NCBI GenBank assembly: GCA_964569845.1
Contig: CAZMUQ010000042.1
Span: 1-8,986 of the forward strand
Direction of reading: 5' to 3'
Origin: CAZMUQ01 sp964569845
GTDB lineage: Archaea > Thermoproteota > Bathyarchaeia > Hecatellales > Hecatellaceae
Length of the DNA stretch: 8,986 bases
Below, piece after piece: positions 1 through 6,675 of the stretch. Both the position numbers and the translations under genes were made by a program. Each line of letters starts with the position of its first letter. The stretch's first letter is position 1. Below the pieces are notes generated by a model that had not been told where the DNA came from, ran no database searches, and was given only the letters and a program-made list of their open reading frames with translations.

Positions 1-93
1 AGATGTAAACCCGAATGGGATAAGGGGGAAACTGCTAGGGGCAAAAAGCCCCTAAAATTTTTCGGCAGCCTAACCGTTAAATGTAAGCAGTGA
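1..93 (+). CDS. C-terminal tail of an unidentified protein (partial)
   Basis: Frame 1 is open from the first base of the window to a TGA at 91-93, giving 30 residues that end in PLKFFGSLTVKCKQ. The stretch is Lys-rich and contains a PEWDKGETARGKK segment plus two Cys, one near each end. The reading frame has no stop and a plausible amino-acid mix, so I read it as the end of a gene that starts upstream of the window. I do not recognise the family. The same bases can form a hairpin (TAGGGGC/GCCCCTA around 36-54), which could be a chance product of coding sequence or a sign that this is structured RNA instead. The next gene starts 34 bases downstream on the same strand, so the two may be co-transcribed. 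Confidence 0.45.
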   Translation, partial: RCKPEWDKGETARGKKPLKFFGSLTVKCKQ

Positions 94-127
94 AAAGTAG
101 AAAAAAATATATTGTGGGGTTGTTAAG

Positions 128-1300
128 ATGCAGATACTGCCAGATGTTAATGTTGCAACAGGTTTTTATACAAACTGGGATTCTCTTATTCGGGTTGATG
201 ATAAGGTTTTAAGTTGGGTTAAAAATCATGTTAAAGTTATGCCTAAACCCGAAAAAGTTTTTCTTGAATCTCTTGAGGAAGTTGCATACACCTTAAATGA
301 GGCTTTCAGGGTTGGTGGAAGGGAGTTTCTAATATCTGAAAACGTTTACAAAAAACTTAATCAACTATTCAGCTTTAGGGAGAAAAGGCTTGGTGGAAAC
401 GGTTTTAACATGGGAAGAGCCTTACATGAGCTTGGATTAACACCTTTAATTTCTTATCCTTTCCGTCCACCAAGTATTATGCTTAATTCTCCAGATGTTA
501 AGGTTGCATGTAAAGATGGGTTTAAAACCCCGAAACAAGCTATAAGATATGGGGATCCTGAATATGACCACCTAATTTTTGAGTTTAGCGAAGATAAATC
601 TAGAGGTATCAATACTTCAGGTAGGCATATTCTTTCATGGGACCTTATGTCTTTTCATGGGATTTTTGATGAAGATTTTTTCTTTTATGCCTTTAACAGG
701 AAATATACCGAGATACTTGTTTTTGCTTATGCACATCTTCTCTTACCAGCTTATAAAAAGAAAACTAATGAAATTGCTGATTGGTTAGAAGAGGCTAAAA
801 GACCTAAAGTTCATTTTGAGCTTGGGCAAGGTTCTGAGGAATCTGTAAGATATGCTTTAAAAGTTTTTACTGATAAGCAGTGTGTAGATTCCATAGGATT
901 AAATGAAAAGGAGTGTATGCAGTATTTTGAGGCTAAAGATGAAAGTCTTAAAGAGTTAAATTATTCGGTAGTTGAAGCTGTTAAAAAACTTGGAGTTAGT
1001 AGAATCTGTGTACATACCTCAACTTTTGCGTTTTCAGTTTCAAAATTTCCTTTAGAGCGTGAAATAGAGGCATTAAGCAAAGCTAGCCTTACAGCAGCAG
1101 CTTTAACAATGGGTGGTATAAAAGAAAACATCAATAAGGCTAAAAATCTTCCATCTTCAAATGTTAAGGTTGAGAAAGGTAAAGTTGAAGAAAAATATAA
1201 CTATTGTCTTATCCCAGTTTACATCAATCCTAAACCTAGAATACTTACAGGGCTTGGTGATGCCTTTTCAGCTGTTCAAGCTGTAATTTCATTAGCTTAG
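128..1300 (+). CDS. ADP-dependent sugar kinase, ADP-PFK/GK family
   Basis: This is a ribokinase-fold kinase that should use ADP, not ATP, to phosphorylate a sugar or sugar phosphate. In archaea the family supplies glucokinase or phosphofructokinase of the modified Embden-Meyerhof pathway in the cytosol. Visible signatures are an N-terminal GFYTNWDSL segment (residues 12-20, equivalent to the substrate-binding G-x-N-x-D), GGNGFNMG (89-96), HFELGQGS (229-236, the family's HxE motif), SIGLNEKE (255-262) and the catalytic GLGDAFS (375-381), with D378 as the expected base. At 390 residues it is shorter than the roughly 450 typical of characterised ADP-GK and ADP-PFK enzymes, so loops or lid parts may be reduced. 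The ATG at 128 fits the N-terminal motif; no clear Shine-Dalgarno precedes it. Glucose versus fructose 6-phosphate specificity cannot be decided by eye, and another substrate is possible. Confidence 0.85.
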   Translation: MQILPDVNVATGFYTNWDSLIRVDDKVLSWVKNHVKVMPKPEKVFLESLEEVAYTLNEAFRVGGREFLISENVYKKLNQLFSFREKRLGGNGFNMGRALHELGLTPLISYPFRPPSIMLNSPDVKVACKDGFKTPKQAIRYGDPEYDHLIFEFSEDKSRGINTSGRHILSWDLMSFHGIFDEDFFFYAFNRKYTEILVFAYAHLLLPAYKKKTNEIADWLEEAKRPKVHFELGQGSEESVRYALKVFTDKQCVDSIGLNEKECMQYFEAKDESLKELNYSVVEAVKKLGVSRICVHTSTFAFSVSKFPLEREIEALSKASLTAAALTMGGIKENINKAKNLPSSNVKVEKGKVEEKYNYCLIPVYINPKPRILTGLGDAFSAVQAVISLA

Positions 1301-1364
1301 ACTTCTTAAAAGGATTAAAGATAAGTATAATAGTAGCTAACCAGTTTTAGTATGTGAGAGGCTT

Positions 1365-1745
1365 ATGGCTAAGGTTGAGGAGATCGGCTGGGAAAGAGAA
1401 GTTAAACATTTTTCAGGTCTTATTTTTGTTGCATGTATGTTTATTGGTGGAGGTTTAGGTTTAGCTTTTAGTAGGCCTGATGTTGGCGGCGCTATTGGTA
1501 TGGGAGTAGGTTTTCTTTTAATGGGGCTTATAAGGATTAAGAGTATTAAACCATCACCAATAACCCTAACTATACCTAAAAGTTTTGGAAACATTTTTCT
1601 GTCATTTTTAGGCTTAATCATTATCTTTATTGGTGTAAGTTTTCTTCTTAACTTAGATTATCAGCTTATTTTTGGCTTTGGATTTGTAGCTTTAGGTTTA
1701 CTTATCTTCTTAGCTGGTTTGATAGGATACAAAAGAAAAGTTTAA
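1365..1745 (+). CDS. Small four-helix membrane protein, function unknown
   Basis: The 126-residue product has a short charged N-terminus (MAKVEEIGWEREVK) followed by four hydrophobic stretches at about residues 17-35, 40-57, 74-95 and 100-121, ending in a basic YKRKV tail. Helices 1 and 2 are rich in glycine (FIGGGLGLAF, GGAIGMGVGF), which favours tight helix packing. I recognise no catalytic or binding motif, so no function is given. The ATG at 1365 is preceded by a GTGAGAGG stretch that may act as a ribosome binding site, and an AAGTATAAT element near 1323-1331 sits where an archaeal TATA box would for a short leader. The following gene starts 36 bases downstream on the same strand and may be co-transcribed. 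Confidence 0.75.
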   Translation: MAKVEEIGWEREVKHFSGLIFVACMFIGGGLGLAFSRPDVGGAIGMGVGFLLMGLIRIKSIKPSPITLTIPKSFGNIFLSFLGLIIIFIGVSFLLNLDYQLIFGFGFVALGLLIFLAGLIGYKRKV

Positions 1746-1781
1746 GTTTAATTCTTAGTTAGATAATTAGCTAAGATAAAC

Positions 1782-2276
1782 TTGACAGGTAATTTAAAAT
1801 TTGTTGTTGATGGTATGCTTGGGAAGGTTGCACGCTGGCTCAGAATTTTTGGTTATAATGCTGAGTATCTTGGCGGTGTTGATGATTTTAAACTTATTAG
1901 GTATGCTAAAAAATCTGGGAGAATTTTACTTACAAGCGACCTTGAACTTTATAGGTTTGCATTAAAATCTGGTGTTAATGTTTTTCATGTTGAAGGTAGT
2001 TTAAACGAAGCAGATAAACTTTTAAAAGTTGTTAAAGAATTTAAACTAAAACTTAGTTTAGAGGTTCCAAGCAAAACACGCTGTCCAATATGTAACTATC
2101 CATTAAAAAAGGTGAAACCTAAAAATGTTGAAGGATTAGTACCTGAACAAACATTAAAAACTTACAAGGATTTTTGGGTTTGCAGTAATAGAAGATGCAG
2201 AAAAATTTATTGGAAAGGTAAACATTGGAGGCAAATTAGAAAGATTGTTGAAAAAGCTAAAGGTAGAAATTTTTAA
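1782..2276 (+). CDS. Mut7-C RNase-domain protein with C-terminal zinc ribbon
   Basis: The N-terminal half matches the Mut7-C (DUF82) family, a PIN-like fold predicted to be an RNase. It has the hallmark FVVDGMLGKVARWLRIFGYN (residues 7-26), including D10, and ILLTSD (48-53), with D53 as a second conserved acid. The C-terminal part is a zinc ribbon with CPIC at 101-104, C134 and C139, followed by the family's IYWKGKHW tail (142-149). The length of 164 residues is normal for the archaeal form. The start is a TTG at 1782, because the conserved N-terminal block begins only five codons later and no earlier in-frame ATG is available. RNase activity is a prediction from the fold; the substrate is unknown. 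The second ribbon pair is spaced CSNRRC, wider than a plain CxxC, which is the one mild oddity. Confidence 0.85.
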   Translation: MTGNLKFVVDGMLGKVARWLRIFGYNAEYLGGVDDFKLIRYAKKSGRILLTSDLELYRFALKSGVNVFHVEGSLNEADKLLKVVKEFKLKLSLEVPSKTRCPICNYPLKKVKPKNVEGLVPEQTLKTYKDFWVCSNRRCRKIYWKGKHWRQIRKIVEKAKGRNF

Positions 2277-2317
2277 GGTTGGGTAATATCTATATACCCT
2301 AAGTTTATCTACTAGGT

Positions 2318-2324
2318 TGAGGTG
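2318..2324 (+). promoter_or_regulatory. Shine-Dalgarno that fixes the TTG start of AMMECR1
   Basis: TGAGGTG complements the archaeal 16S 3' end (consensus GGAGGTGA) and lies six bases before the TTG at 2331. This supports the rare start codon over any internal ATG. Confidence 0.7.
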
Positions 2325-2330
2325 TAAATC

Positions 2331-2993
2331 TTGCCTTTTAATCCTGTTGACGAATCCTTTGACCTTACTTATGATGAGGGTGTTTTCCTTGTTAAACTTG
2401 CAAGAAACGCCATAACACGGTACCTTAGGGATTCTATTATAATCAAGCCTCCAATGGATACTCCTGAAAAGTTAAAAAGAAAATCAGGTGTTTTTGTAAC
2501 ATTAAACATTATTGAAAAAGGTGGAAGAAAAAATCTTAGAGGTTGTATAGGTTACCCTGAACCTGTACTTCCATTAGTAAATGCAACAATTGATTCAGCT
2601 ATAAATGCTGCTGTTGAGGATCCACGGTTTCCACCATTAACTATTGATGAGTTAGATAAAGTTGTTATTGAAGTAAGTGTTCTTACACCTCTTCAGTTAA
2701 TTAGGGTTAGCAAGCCTGAAGAATATCCCAAAAATATTAAAGTTGGAGTTGATGGACTTGTAGTTGAGTACAGGTGGAATAAAGGCTTACTTTTACCTCA
2801 AGTTCCAGTAGAATACGGCTGGGATAGTGAAGAATTTCTTTCTCATTGTTGTGTTAAGGCTGGTTTGCCGCCAGATTACTGGCTTCTACCCGAAACGAAA
2901 ATTTTTAAATTCACCTGTATAATTGCAGAGGAATTAGAGCCAAATGGAAGAATTGTAGTTAAAAACTTATGGAAAAATTCTAGTACTAGTTAA
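2331..2993 (+). CDS. AMMECR1 domain protein
   Basis: This 220-residue protein is a full-length stand-alone AMMECR1-family member. The diagnostic block LRGCIGYP is at residues 69-76. DPRFPPL (97-103), EVSVLTP (114-120), LLLPQVPVEYGWD and a SHCCVKAGLPPDYW segment follow in the usual order. The invariant cysteine of the block is C72. The family is conserved in archaea, bacteria and eukaryotes and has been proposed to take part in RNA- or protein-modification chemistry together with Memo and radical SAM partners, but its biochemical role is not established. Neither partner is visible in this window. Translation starts at a TTG supported by a Shine-Dalgarno six bases upstream. A CTATATA stretch at 2290-2296 could be the TATA box of its own promoter. 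The Mut7-C gene ends 54 bases upstream on the same strand. Confidence 0.92.
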   Translation: MPFNPVDESFDLTYDEGVFLVKLARNAITRYLRDSIIIKPPMDTPEKLKRKSGVFVTLNIIEKGGRKNLRGCIGYPEPVLPLVNATIDSAINAAVEDPRFPPLTIDELDKVVIEVSVLTPLQLIRVSKPEEYPKNIKVGVDGLVVEYRWNKGLLLPQVPVEYGWDSEEFLSHCCVKAGLPPDYWLLPETKIFKFTCIIAEELEPNGRIVVKNLWKNSSTS

Positions 2994-3075
2994 AAATCAG
3001 CTTAAAGTCTTCTTTTCTACCATCAGTAGCAAAAATAAAGCTTATTAGCGGAAATAGTGTATCCTCTCTAACCTT

Positions 3076-3082
3076 AAGGAGG
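3076..3082 (+). promoter_or_regulatory. Strong Shine-Dalgarno of the V4R protein
   Basis: AAGGAGG lies seven bases before the ATG at 3090 and is the best ribosome binding site in the window. An AAAAATAAAG stretch at 3031-3040 lies about 25 bases before a plausible transcript start near 3062, suggesting an independent promoter. Confidence 0.75.
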
Positions 3083-3089
3083 CTTTTTA

Positions 3090-3935
3090 ATGACTTCATT
3101 TAACGTTGGACGCTTTATTGTTTGCCCAGATAAAAAGCTTTATGGTATTTTAATAAAGATTAAAGAAGTTAAACCAGCTTTTCTTGCAAAACTTGCTTCA
3201 GCAGCTGCTGAAGGAAATGTTGATGTTCTTTATTTTTCCTACTTAAAACCTTTAAATTTAGGGGAAGCTGGATGGAGTTTAGCTTTTTTAGATTTCACAG
3301 AATCTAACATTACACCCAAAAAATTTGTTAAACAAATAAAACAGCTAGAATTTTTAGAAAATGTTATAGAGCTTAAACCTAGGATTAAAGGCTTCCTTGT
3401 TGATGAGGCTTCCTTTCCGCTGGTAGTTGGTGAGAATAGAGCTGTTATCATTCGTGATGTAGGCTTAAAAGGCTTAATGTTTAATATAAGGAGGCATGTT
3501 GGTTCAGGAGCTGAAGCTTTTCTTTATTTTCTTGGTTTTGAAGCTGGTGTAGAGTTTGCCAAAGAGCATAAAAGATTAGCTGGGCTTCTTAAGATAAAAG
3601 ATAAACTAAAGATAATTAGAGGCATTGCTCCTGGTCTTTTTATGAGTATGGGCTATGGTGCTATAAGACTTTTAAAGTTAAAGGAAGATCCTCCTTACAT
3701 TCTTCAAAGAATTTATCGTTGTATAGAATGTGAGCAAGGAGCAAACACCAAAAAACCTTTTAGCCACTTTATACGGGGAGTTATCTCTGGCTTTTCTACT
3801 GAAATATTTGGTGTAAAAATGTTCACAAGAGAGAATAAATGTATAGCTAAAGGTGACCCATACTGTGAATTTGAAACTTTCTCTGAAGAAGGGGGGAGGG
3901 CCAGGAAAATTTTAGCTAAAAAGAGGAAAGGGTAA
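3090..3935 (+). CDS. V4R-domain protein with N-terminal alpha/beta domain
   Basis: The C-terminal part is a V4R (4-vinyl reductase) domain, a predicted small-molecule-binding fold. It shows FLYFLGFEAGVEFAKEH (144-160), CIEC (211-214), FSHFIRGVISGF (224-235) and the closing CIAKGDPYCEF block (251-261). The N-terminal 100 or so residues alternate beta-like and helical stretches and resemble a ligand-sensing ACT-like domain, though I cannot assign a named family. No helix-turn-helix is evident, so a DNA-binding role is not supported. The V4R 'CHF' cysteine is a serine here (S225); C211, C214, C251 and C259 remain as possible metal ligands. Archaeal relatives are usually annotated only as V4R proteins, with roles in sensing or delivering hydrophobic ligands inferred. 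The ATG is fixed by the strong AAGGAGG upstream. Confidence 0.82.
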   Translation: MTSFNVGRFIVCPDKKLYGILIKIKEVKPAFLAKLASAAAEGNVDVLYFSYLKPLNLGEAGWSLAFLDFTESNITPKKFVKQIKQLEFLENVIELKPRIKGFLVDEASFPLVVGENRAVIIRDVGLKGLMFNIRRHVGSGAEAFLYFLGFEAGVEFAKEHKRLAGLLKIKDKLKIIRGIAPGLFMSMGYGAIRLLKLKEDPPYILQRIYRCIECEQGANTKKPFSHFIRGVISGFSTEIFGVKMFTRENKCIAKGDPYCEFETFSEEGGRARKILAKKRKG

Positions 3936-3966
3936 AAAGTAAACAGTAAAAAATCCTAAGTTTTCA

Positions 3967-4569
3967 TTAAACCCTATTTCTCCTTTTCCAAAAATAGTCA
4001 ATTGTTAGATACACTAACAATCCAAGTAATACCCCTCCCACTAAATCTGTAGGATAATGAGCATGTAAAGTTAGCCTTGTTAAGGATACAAGTATAAGTA
4101 GTACGGTTACTGCAAACCTTCTATTCCACCTCTCATGGATATAACACGTTAAAACCGTAAATCTTGCTACATGACCTGAAGGGTAAGAGTATTCTTTGGT
4201 TAAATTTAAAATGTTAGGCATTGATGTTAGCATATTTTTAGGCTTCTCAATTCCAACTAAGATTTTGAAGGTTAAGGTTAAGGTTGTTACAAGAAGAAAG
4301 GTTAAAAAAAGTTTTAATGTTAACTTGTTTACCCTGCCTGTTAATATTAAGTCGTAGATTGTAAAGCAACCTATTATAACTAAGGTTACAAAAAAATCTG
4401 CTAAATTTGTAATTAAAAACATTAAAGTTAAGGTTAAGCCTTGAAACTTTGGTATTAACTTAACAATACTAACTTCAAAATTGTAAAAAATTTTAAGCTT
4501 TACAAGTATAGTAAGCAGGGTAAAAAAGGTTAAAATAATTGCAAACTTTTTCTCCTTTTTGGCCAGCAT
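3967..4569 (-). CDS. PAP2-family membrane phosphatase
   Basis: This 200-residue integral membrane protein belongs to the type 2 phosphatidic acid phosphatase superfamily, which removes phosphate from lipid phosphates or diphosphates. The three active-site motifs are recognisable. Motif 1 is KILVGIEKP (102-110), motif 2 is YPSGH (129-133) with H133, and motif 3 is R-x5-H-x3-D (R165, H171, D175) in TRLTLHAHYPTD. Hydrophobic segments lie at about 8-28, 45-70, 85-103, 134-145, 152-168 and 176-192. Motif 1 normally reads K-x6-R-P, and here lysine 109 replaces the arginine. The substrate is unknown; polyprenyl or dolichyl phosphates are plausible for an archaeon. No Shine-Dalgarno precedes the ATG, and a GATATTTTG stretch around 4597-4606 would give a very short leader. 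It is divergent from the glycosyltransferase gene. Confidence 0.85.
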   Translation of the reverse strand: MLAKKEKKFAIILTFFTLLTILVKLKIFYNFEVSIVKLIPKFQGLTLTLMFLITNLADFFVTLVIIGCFTIYDLILTGRVNKLTLKLFLTFLLVTTLTLTFKILVGIEKPKNMLTSMPNILNLTKEYSYPSGHVARFTVLTCYIHERWNRRFAVTVLLILVSLTRLTLHAHYPTDLVGGVLLGLLVYLTIDYFWKRRNRV

Positions 4570-4662
4570 AAAAACTTTAAACTTTTACCACCACTTCAAA
4601 ATATCTGAAAGCTTAATATTAATATGAATTAGGATAGGTTTACCTTTAAAGGGTATGTAGTT
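4570..4662. promoter_or_regulatory. Divergent promoter region between PAP2 and glycosyltransferase genes
   Basis: The 93-base spacer must hold both promoters. For the + strand, TTAATATTAATAT at 4613-4625 is a good TATA-like element with a predicted start near 4645. For the minus strand, GATATTTTG near 4597-4606 (read on the minus strand) predicts a start close to 4576. Both are consensus matches by eye. Confidence 0.45.
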
Positions 4663-5832
4663 TTGAGAGTGTATGTTGGAGTATGTGGAATAGGATTTGG
4701 ACATATTAGTAGAGTTCTAGAGATTGCAAGAAAACTTAAGAAAAAGGGATGCAAAATCTTTTTTTCAACTTATCTTGATGGTGTAGATTTGCTAAAAAGT
4801 GAAGAATTTAGATTTACTGTTTCCCCTCCATTCTGGTATTGGGTTTGGCCTGATGGAACTGTTGACCCTTGGAGAACATTAAAATGGTTAAGTGGAAAAC
4901 TTTTACTAAACTTTTTAAGCCAGCTAAAGTTTGAAGTTAAAAAGATTATAGAATTTAAACCTGATATTATTTTTTCTGATAGCAGGCTTTCAACAGTTTT
5001 TGCAGGTAAGCTTTTAGGTTTAAAAGTTGTAACCATGTTAAACCAGTTTAACTTAATCTTGCCTGGGCTTATTCATTACAGATTTTTACCTCTTCTTGGG
5101 AAAACTTTTTCCAGCTTAGTAGGTTTTGCTTGGAGTTTAAGTGATAAAATTATTATTCCAGATTTACCCCCACCATATACAATTTCAGCTTTTAACTTAA
5201 ACTTTCCAGAGCACCTAAAAAGTAAGGTTGAGTATGTTGGACCAATCTTACCAGTTAAACCTGAGAATCTTCCAAGTAGTGATAAACTTAAAAACATGTT
5301 TAATTTTGATGTAAAAAAACCTTTAATTTATGCTACAGTAAGCGGTCCAAGATGGGAAAAAATCTGGTTAAGTAAGAAGCTTGTAAAAATTTTTCTAGAT
5401 TTTCCTGAAAAATATCAGGTTATAGTTTCTCTTGGGTTAAAAAATCTAAGACATCCAGAGCTTGATGCTTATAGTGATGGAAGAATCAGGGTTTATGGTT
5501 GGATTAAAGAAAGATTTAAAGTTTTAAAAGCATGTGACCTTATCGTTTGTAGAGCAGGTCATACAACAATCCTTCAAGCTTTAAGTTATGGTAAACCTAT
5601 GATTCTTCTACCTGCCCCTGAACAGTCAGAGCAGATTTATAATGCAAAAATGGCTTTAAAGCTTGGTATAGCAAAGATTCTGGATCAAAAACTTCTAAGT
5701 AGAGAGAATCTTCTATCTGCTGTGGATGAAGTAATTATGGATGATGGATACTTAAGAAGGGTTAAAAAGTTGATGTATTTTGCTTCAAAATTTAATGCTG
5801 TCGAGAAAATTACAGATATAATTATGGGGTAA
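4663..5832 (+). CDS. GT28/MurG-like glycosyltransferase, MJ1255-like
   Basis: The 389-residue product has the two-domain GT-B layout of UDP-sugar transferases related to MurG and UGT enzymes. The N-terminal domain opens with VGVCGIGFGHISRVLEIARK (5-24), the glycine-rich acceptor-side loop. The C-terminal nucleotide-sugar domain carries CRAGHTTILQAL (296-307), YGKPMILLPAPE (309-320) and EQIYNA (323-328), the family's donor-binding signature. It should transfer a sugar from a nucleotide donor to an unknown acceptor. The protein has no clear transmembrane span and probably acts at the cytoplasmic membrane face. The start is the TTG at 4663, because the next usable codon (GTG at 4669) would remove part of the first strand, and the ATG ten bases upstream runs straight into a stop. 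The divergent PAP2 gene may hint at lipid-linked glycan metabolism, which is inference only. Confidence 0.85.
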   Translation: MRVYVGVCGIGFGHISRVLEIARKLKKKGCKIFFSTYLDGVDLLKSEEFRFTVSPPFWYWVWPDGTVDPWRTLKWLSGKLLLNFLSQLKFEVKKIIEFKPDIIFSDSRLSTVFAGKLLGLKVVTMLNQFNLILPGLIHYRFLPLLGKTFSSLVGFAWSLSDKIIIPDLPPPYTISAFNLNFPEHLKSKVEYVGPILPVKPENLPSSDKLKNMFNFDVKKPLIYATVSGPRWEKIWLSKKLVKIFLDFPEKYQVIVSLGLKNLRHPELDAYSDGRIRVYGWIKERFKVLKACDLIVCRAGHTTILQALSYGKPMILLPAPEQSEQIYNAKMALKLGIAKILDQKLLSRENLLSAVDEVIMDDGYLRRVKKLMYFASKFNAVEKITDIIMG

Positions 5833-5845
5833 AACTTTTTCCTAA

Positions 5846-6199
5846 TTAATGTTTATTGCTACTCTTCTTTAACTTTTCATATTTTGGACATAAATGCATA
5901 TATTTGCATCCATTATTTGTTTGGCATGCTAACATGCTATCCTTAAACTTTGGTTTATAATTTTTACATTCATCCCAAGGTTCAACTATACCCTTACCAT
6001 AAAAACATATTCTTTTACGTAAAACTTCACTAAGTCTTAAAGGTTTAATTGTTTCCCAATCCCAAGCTTCAAGCTTAACAGTAGTATCCCTAAAAACAAC
6101 CTCTATAAACTCATTTTTTAAAGGTTTTTTCTTAACATCAATGGGTATCCTCTTTGATGCGAAATCCCAGTAGAAGCAGGAGAAGCAGCATTTAATCAT
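5846..6199 (-). CDS. Small cysteine-rich protein, probable metal binder
   Basis: The 117-residue product has eight cysteines, at 4, 5, 8, 65, 78, 92, 98 and 104. They form an N-terminal CCFSC group and a C-terminal set in the patterns DECKNY, ACQTNNGCKY and HLCPKY. The spacing suggests zinc or iron-sulfur binding, but I do not recognise the family and give no function. The middle (30-60) is a beta-like segment with WDWE. The ATG at 6199 is preceded by GGAAGG with no spacer, an unusually close ribosome binding site; no better in-frame start exists before M89. The gene converges with the glycosyltransferase, with 13 bases between stop codons. The cysteine pattern and non-random composition favour a real gene over a chance ORF. 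Confidence 0.65.
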   Translation of the reverse strand: MIKCCFSCFYWDFASKRIPIDVKKKPLKNEFIEVVFRDTTVKLEAWDWETIKPLRLSEVLRKRICFYGKGIVEPWDECKNYKPKFKDSMLACQTNNGCKYMHLCPKYEKLKKSSNKH

Positions 6200-6350
6200 C
6201 CTTCCTATCTACAAAATAAGTGTAGGTTGCTAGCTAAAAAAGTTTAAACTAAATCTAACCATAATTAATTTTAAATATTCTACCATAGAAAGTTATCTAA
6301 GTTTCCCTGCTTGGTGATAGATTGTTTTTTAAAATAAAACATCAATCCTC
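6200..6350. other. Intergenic stretch before the ACS pseudogene
   Basis: This AT-rich stretch holds no open gene. It may include the lost 5' end and promoter of the acyl-CoA synthetase: a TTTTAAATATTC element at about 6270-6280, and an in-frame ESYLSFPAW segment at 6288-6314 that ends in two stops. I see nothing else in it. Confidence 0.4.
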
Positions 6351-6655
6351 CCTTTTGAAACAAAATACTGGCCAATAAGAAGGTATATAGATTTTTACAA
6401 GAGGTCAATTGAAAATATTGAGGATTTCTGGGATAAGGAAGCAAGAAAACTGGAATGATTTAAACACGGGATAAAGTTTTAAAGATAGCAGTTCACAGAA
6501 TTGGTATTGCTGAAATTGAGAGTGTGGTTGTTTCTTATAAAAGCTGTAGCTTTAGACATGACTTTGGGTGATATGAGTACACTTGAAGATGAAGCTTCAA
6601 TTGAGGAGGTTAAAAAAAAGCTTATGAAGAGTTTGAGAAAATGCTAAAAGAATAG
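6351..6655 (+). pseudogene. Decayed AMP-forming acyl/acetyl-CoA synthetase
   Basis: Three conserved pieces of an acetyl-CoA synthetase-type enzyme survive in order. Piece 1 (frame of 6366) reads TKYWPIRRYIDFYKRS then IENIEDFWDKEARKLE, the ACS N-terminal domain. It hits TGA at 6456-6458 where relatives have Trp, then continues as FK and, after a one-base shift, DKVL. Piece 2 (frame of 6470) reads KIAVHRIGIAEIESVVVSY, the conserved hinge-side GHRIG-AEIES segment. Piece 3 (frame of 6540) reads KAVALDMTLGDMSTLEDEAS, matching the family C-terminus. A frameshift at the A8 run (6612-6619) then leads to AYEEFEKMLKE and a stop at 6653-6655. Most of the roughly 600-residue enzyme is missing through two internal deletions. 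The same frame upstream contains ESYLSFPAW from 6288 after an ATA at 6285, possibly the ruined start. The gene cannot make an active enzyme. Confidence 0.85.
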
Positions 6656-6675
6656 TTTCCTAGAAAGTGTGTATT

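Noticed and set aside
1..110. RNase P RNA or SRP RNA 3' end
   Set aside because: The conserved cores of those RNAs (for example the RNase P 3' ACAGAACCCGGCTTA-type block) are not present, and frame 1 reads as a plausible protein tail.
579..788. 69-residue frame on the + strand
   Set aside because: It lies wholly within the ADP-dependent kinase gene in another frame and shows no family features.
1337..1621. 94-residue minus-strand frame
   Set aside because: It is antisense to the small membrane protein, and its Pro/Ile-rich composition is what reversing Gly- and hydrophobic-rich codons produces.
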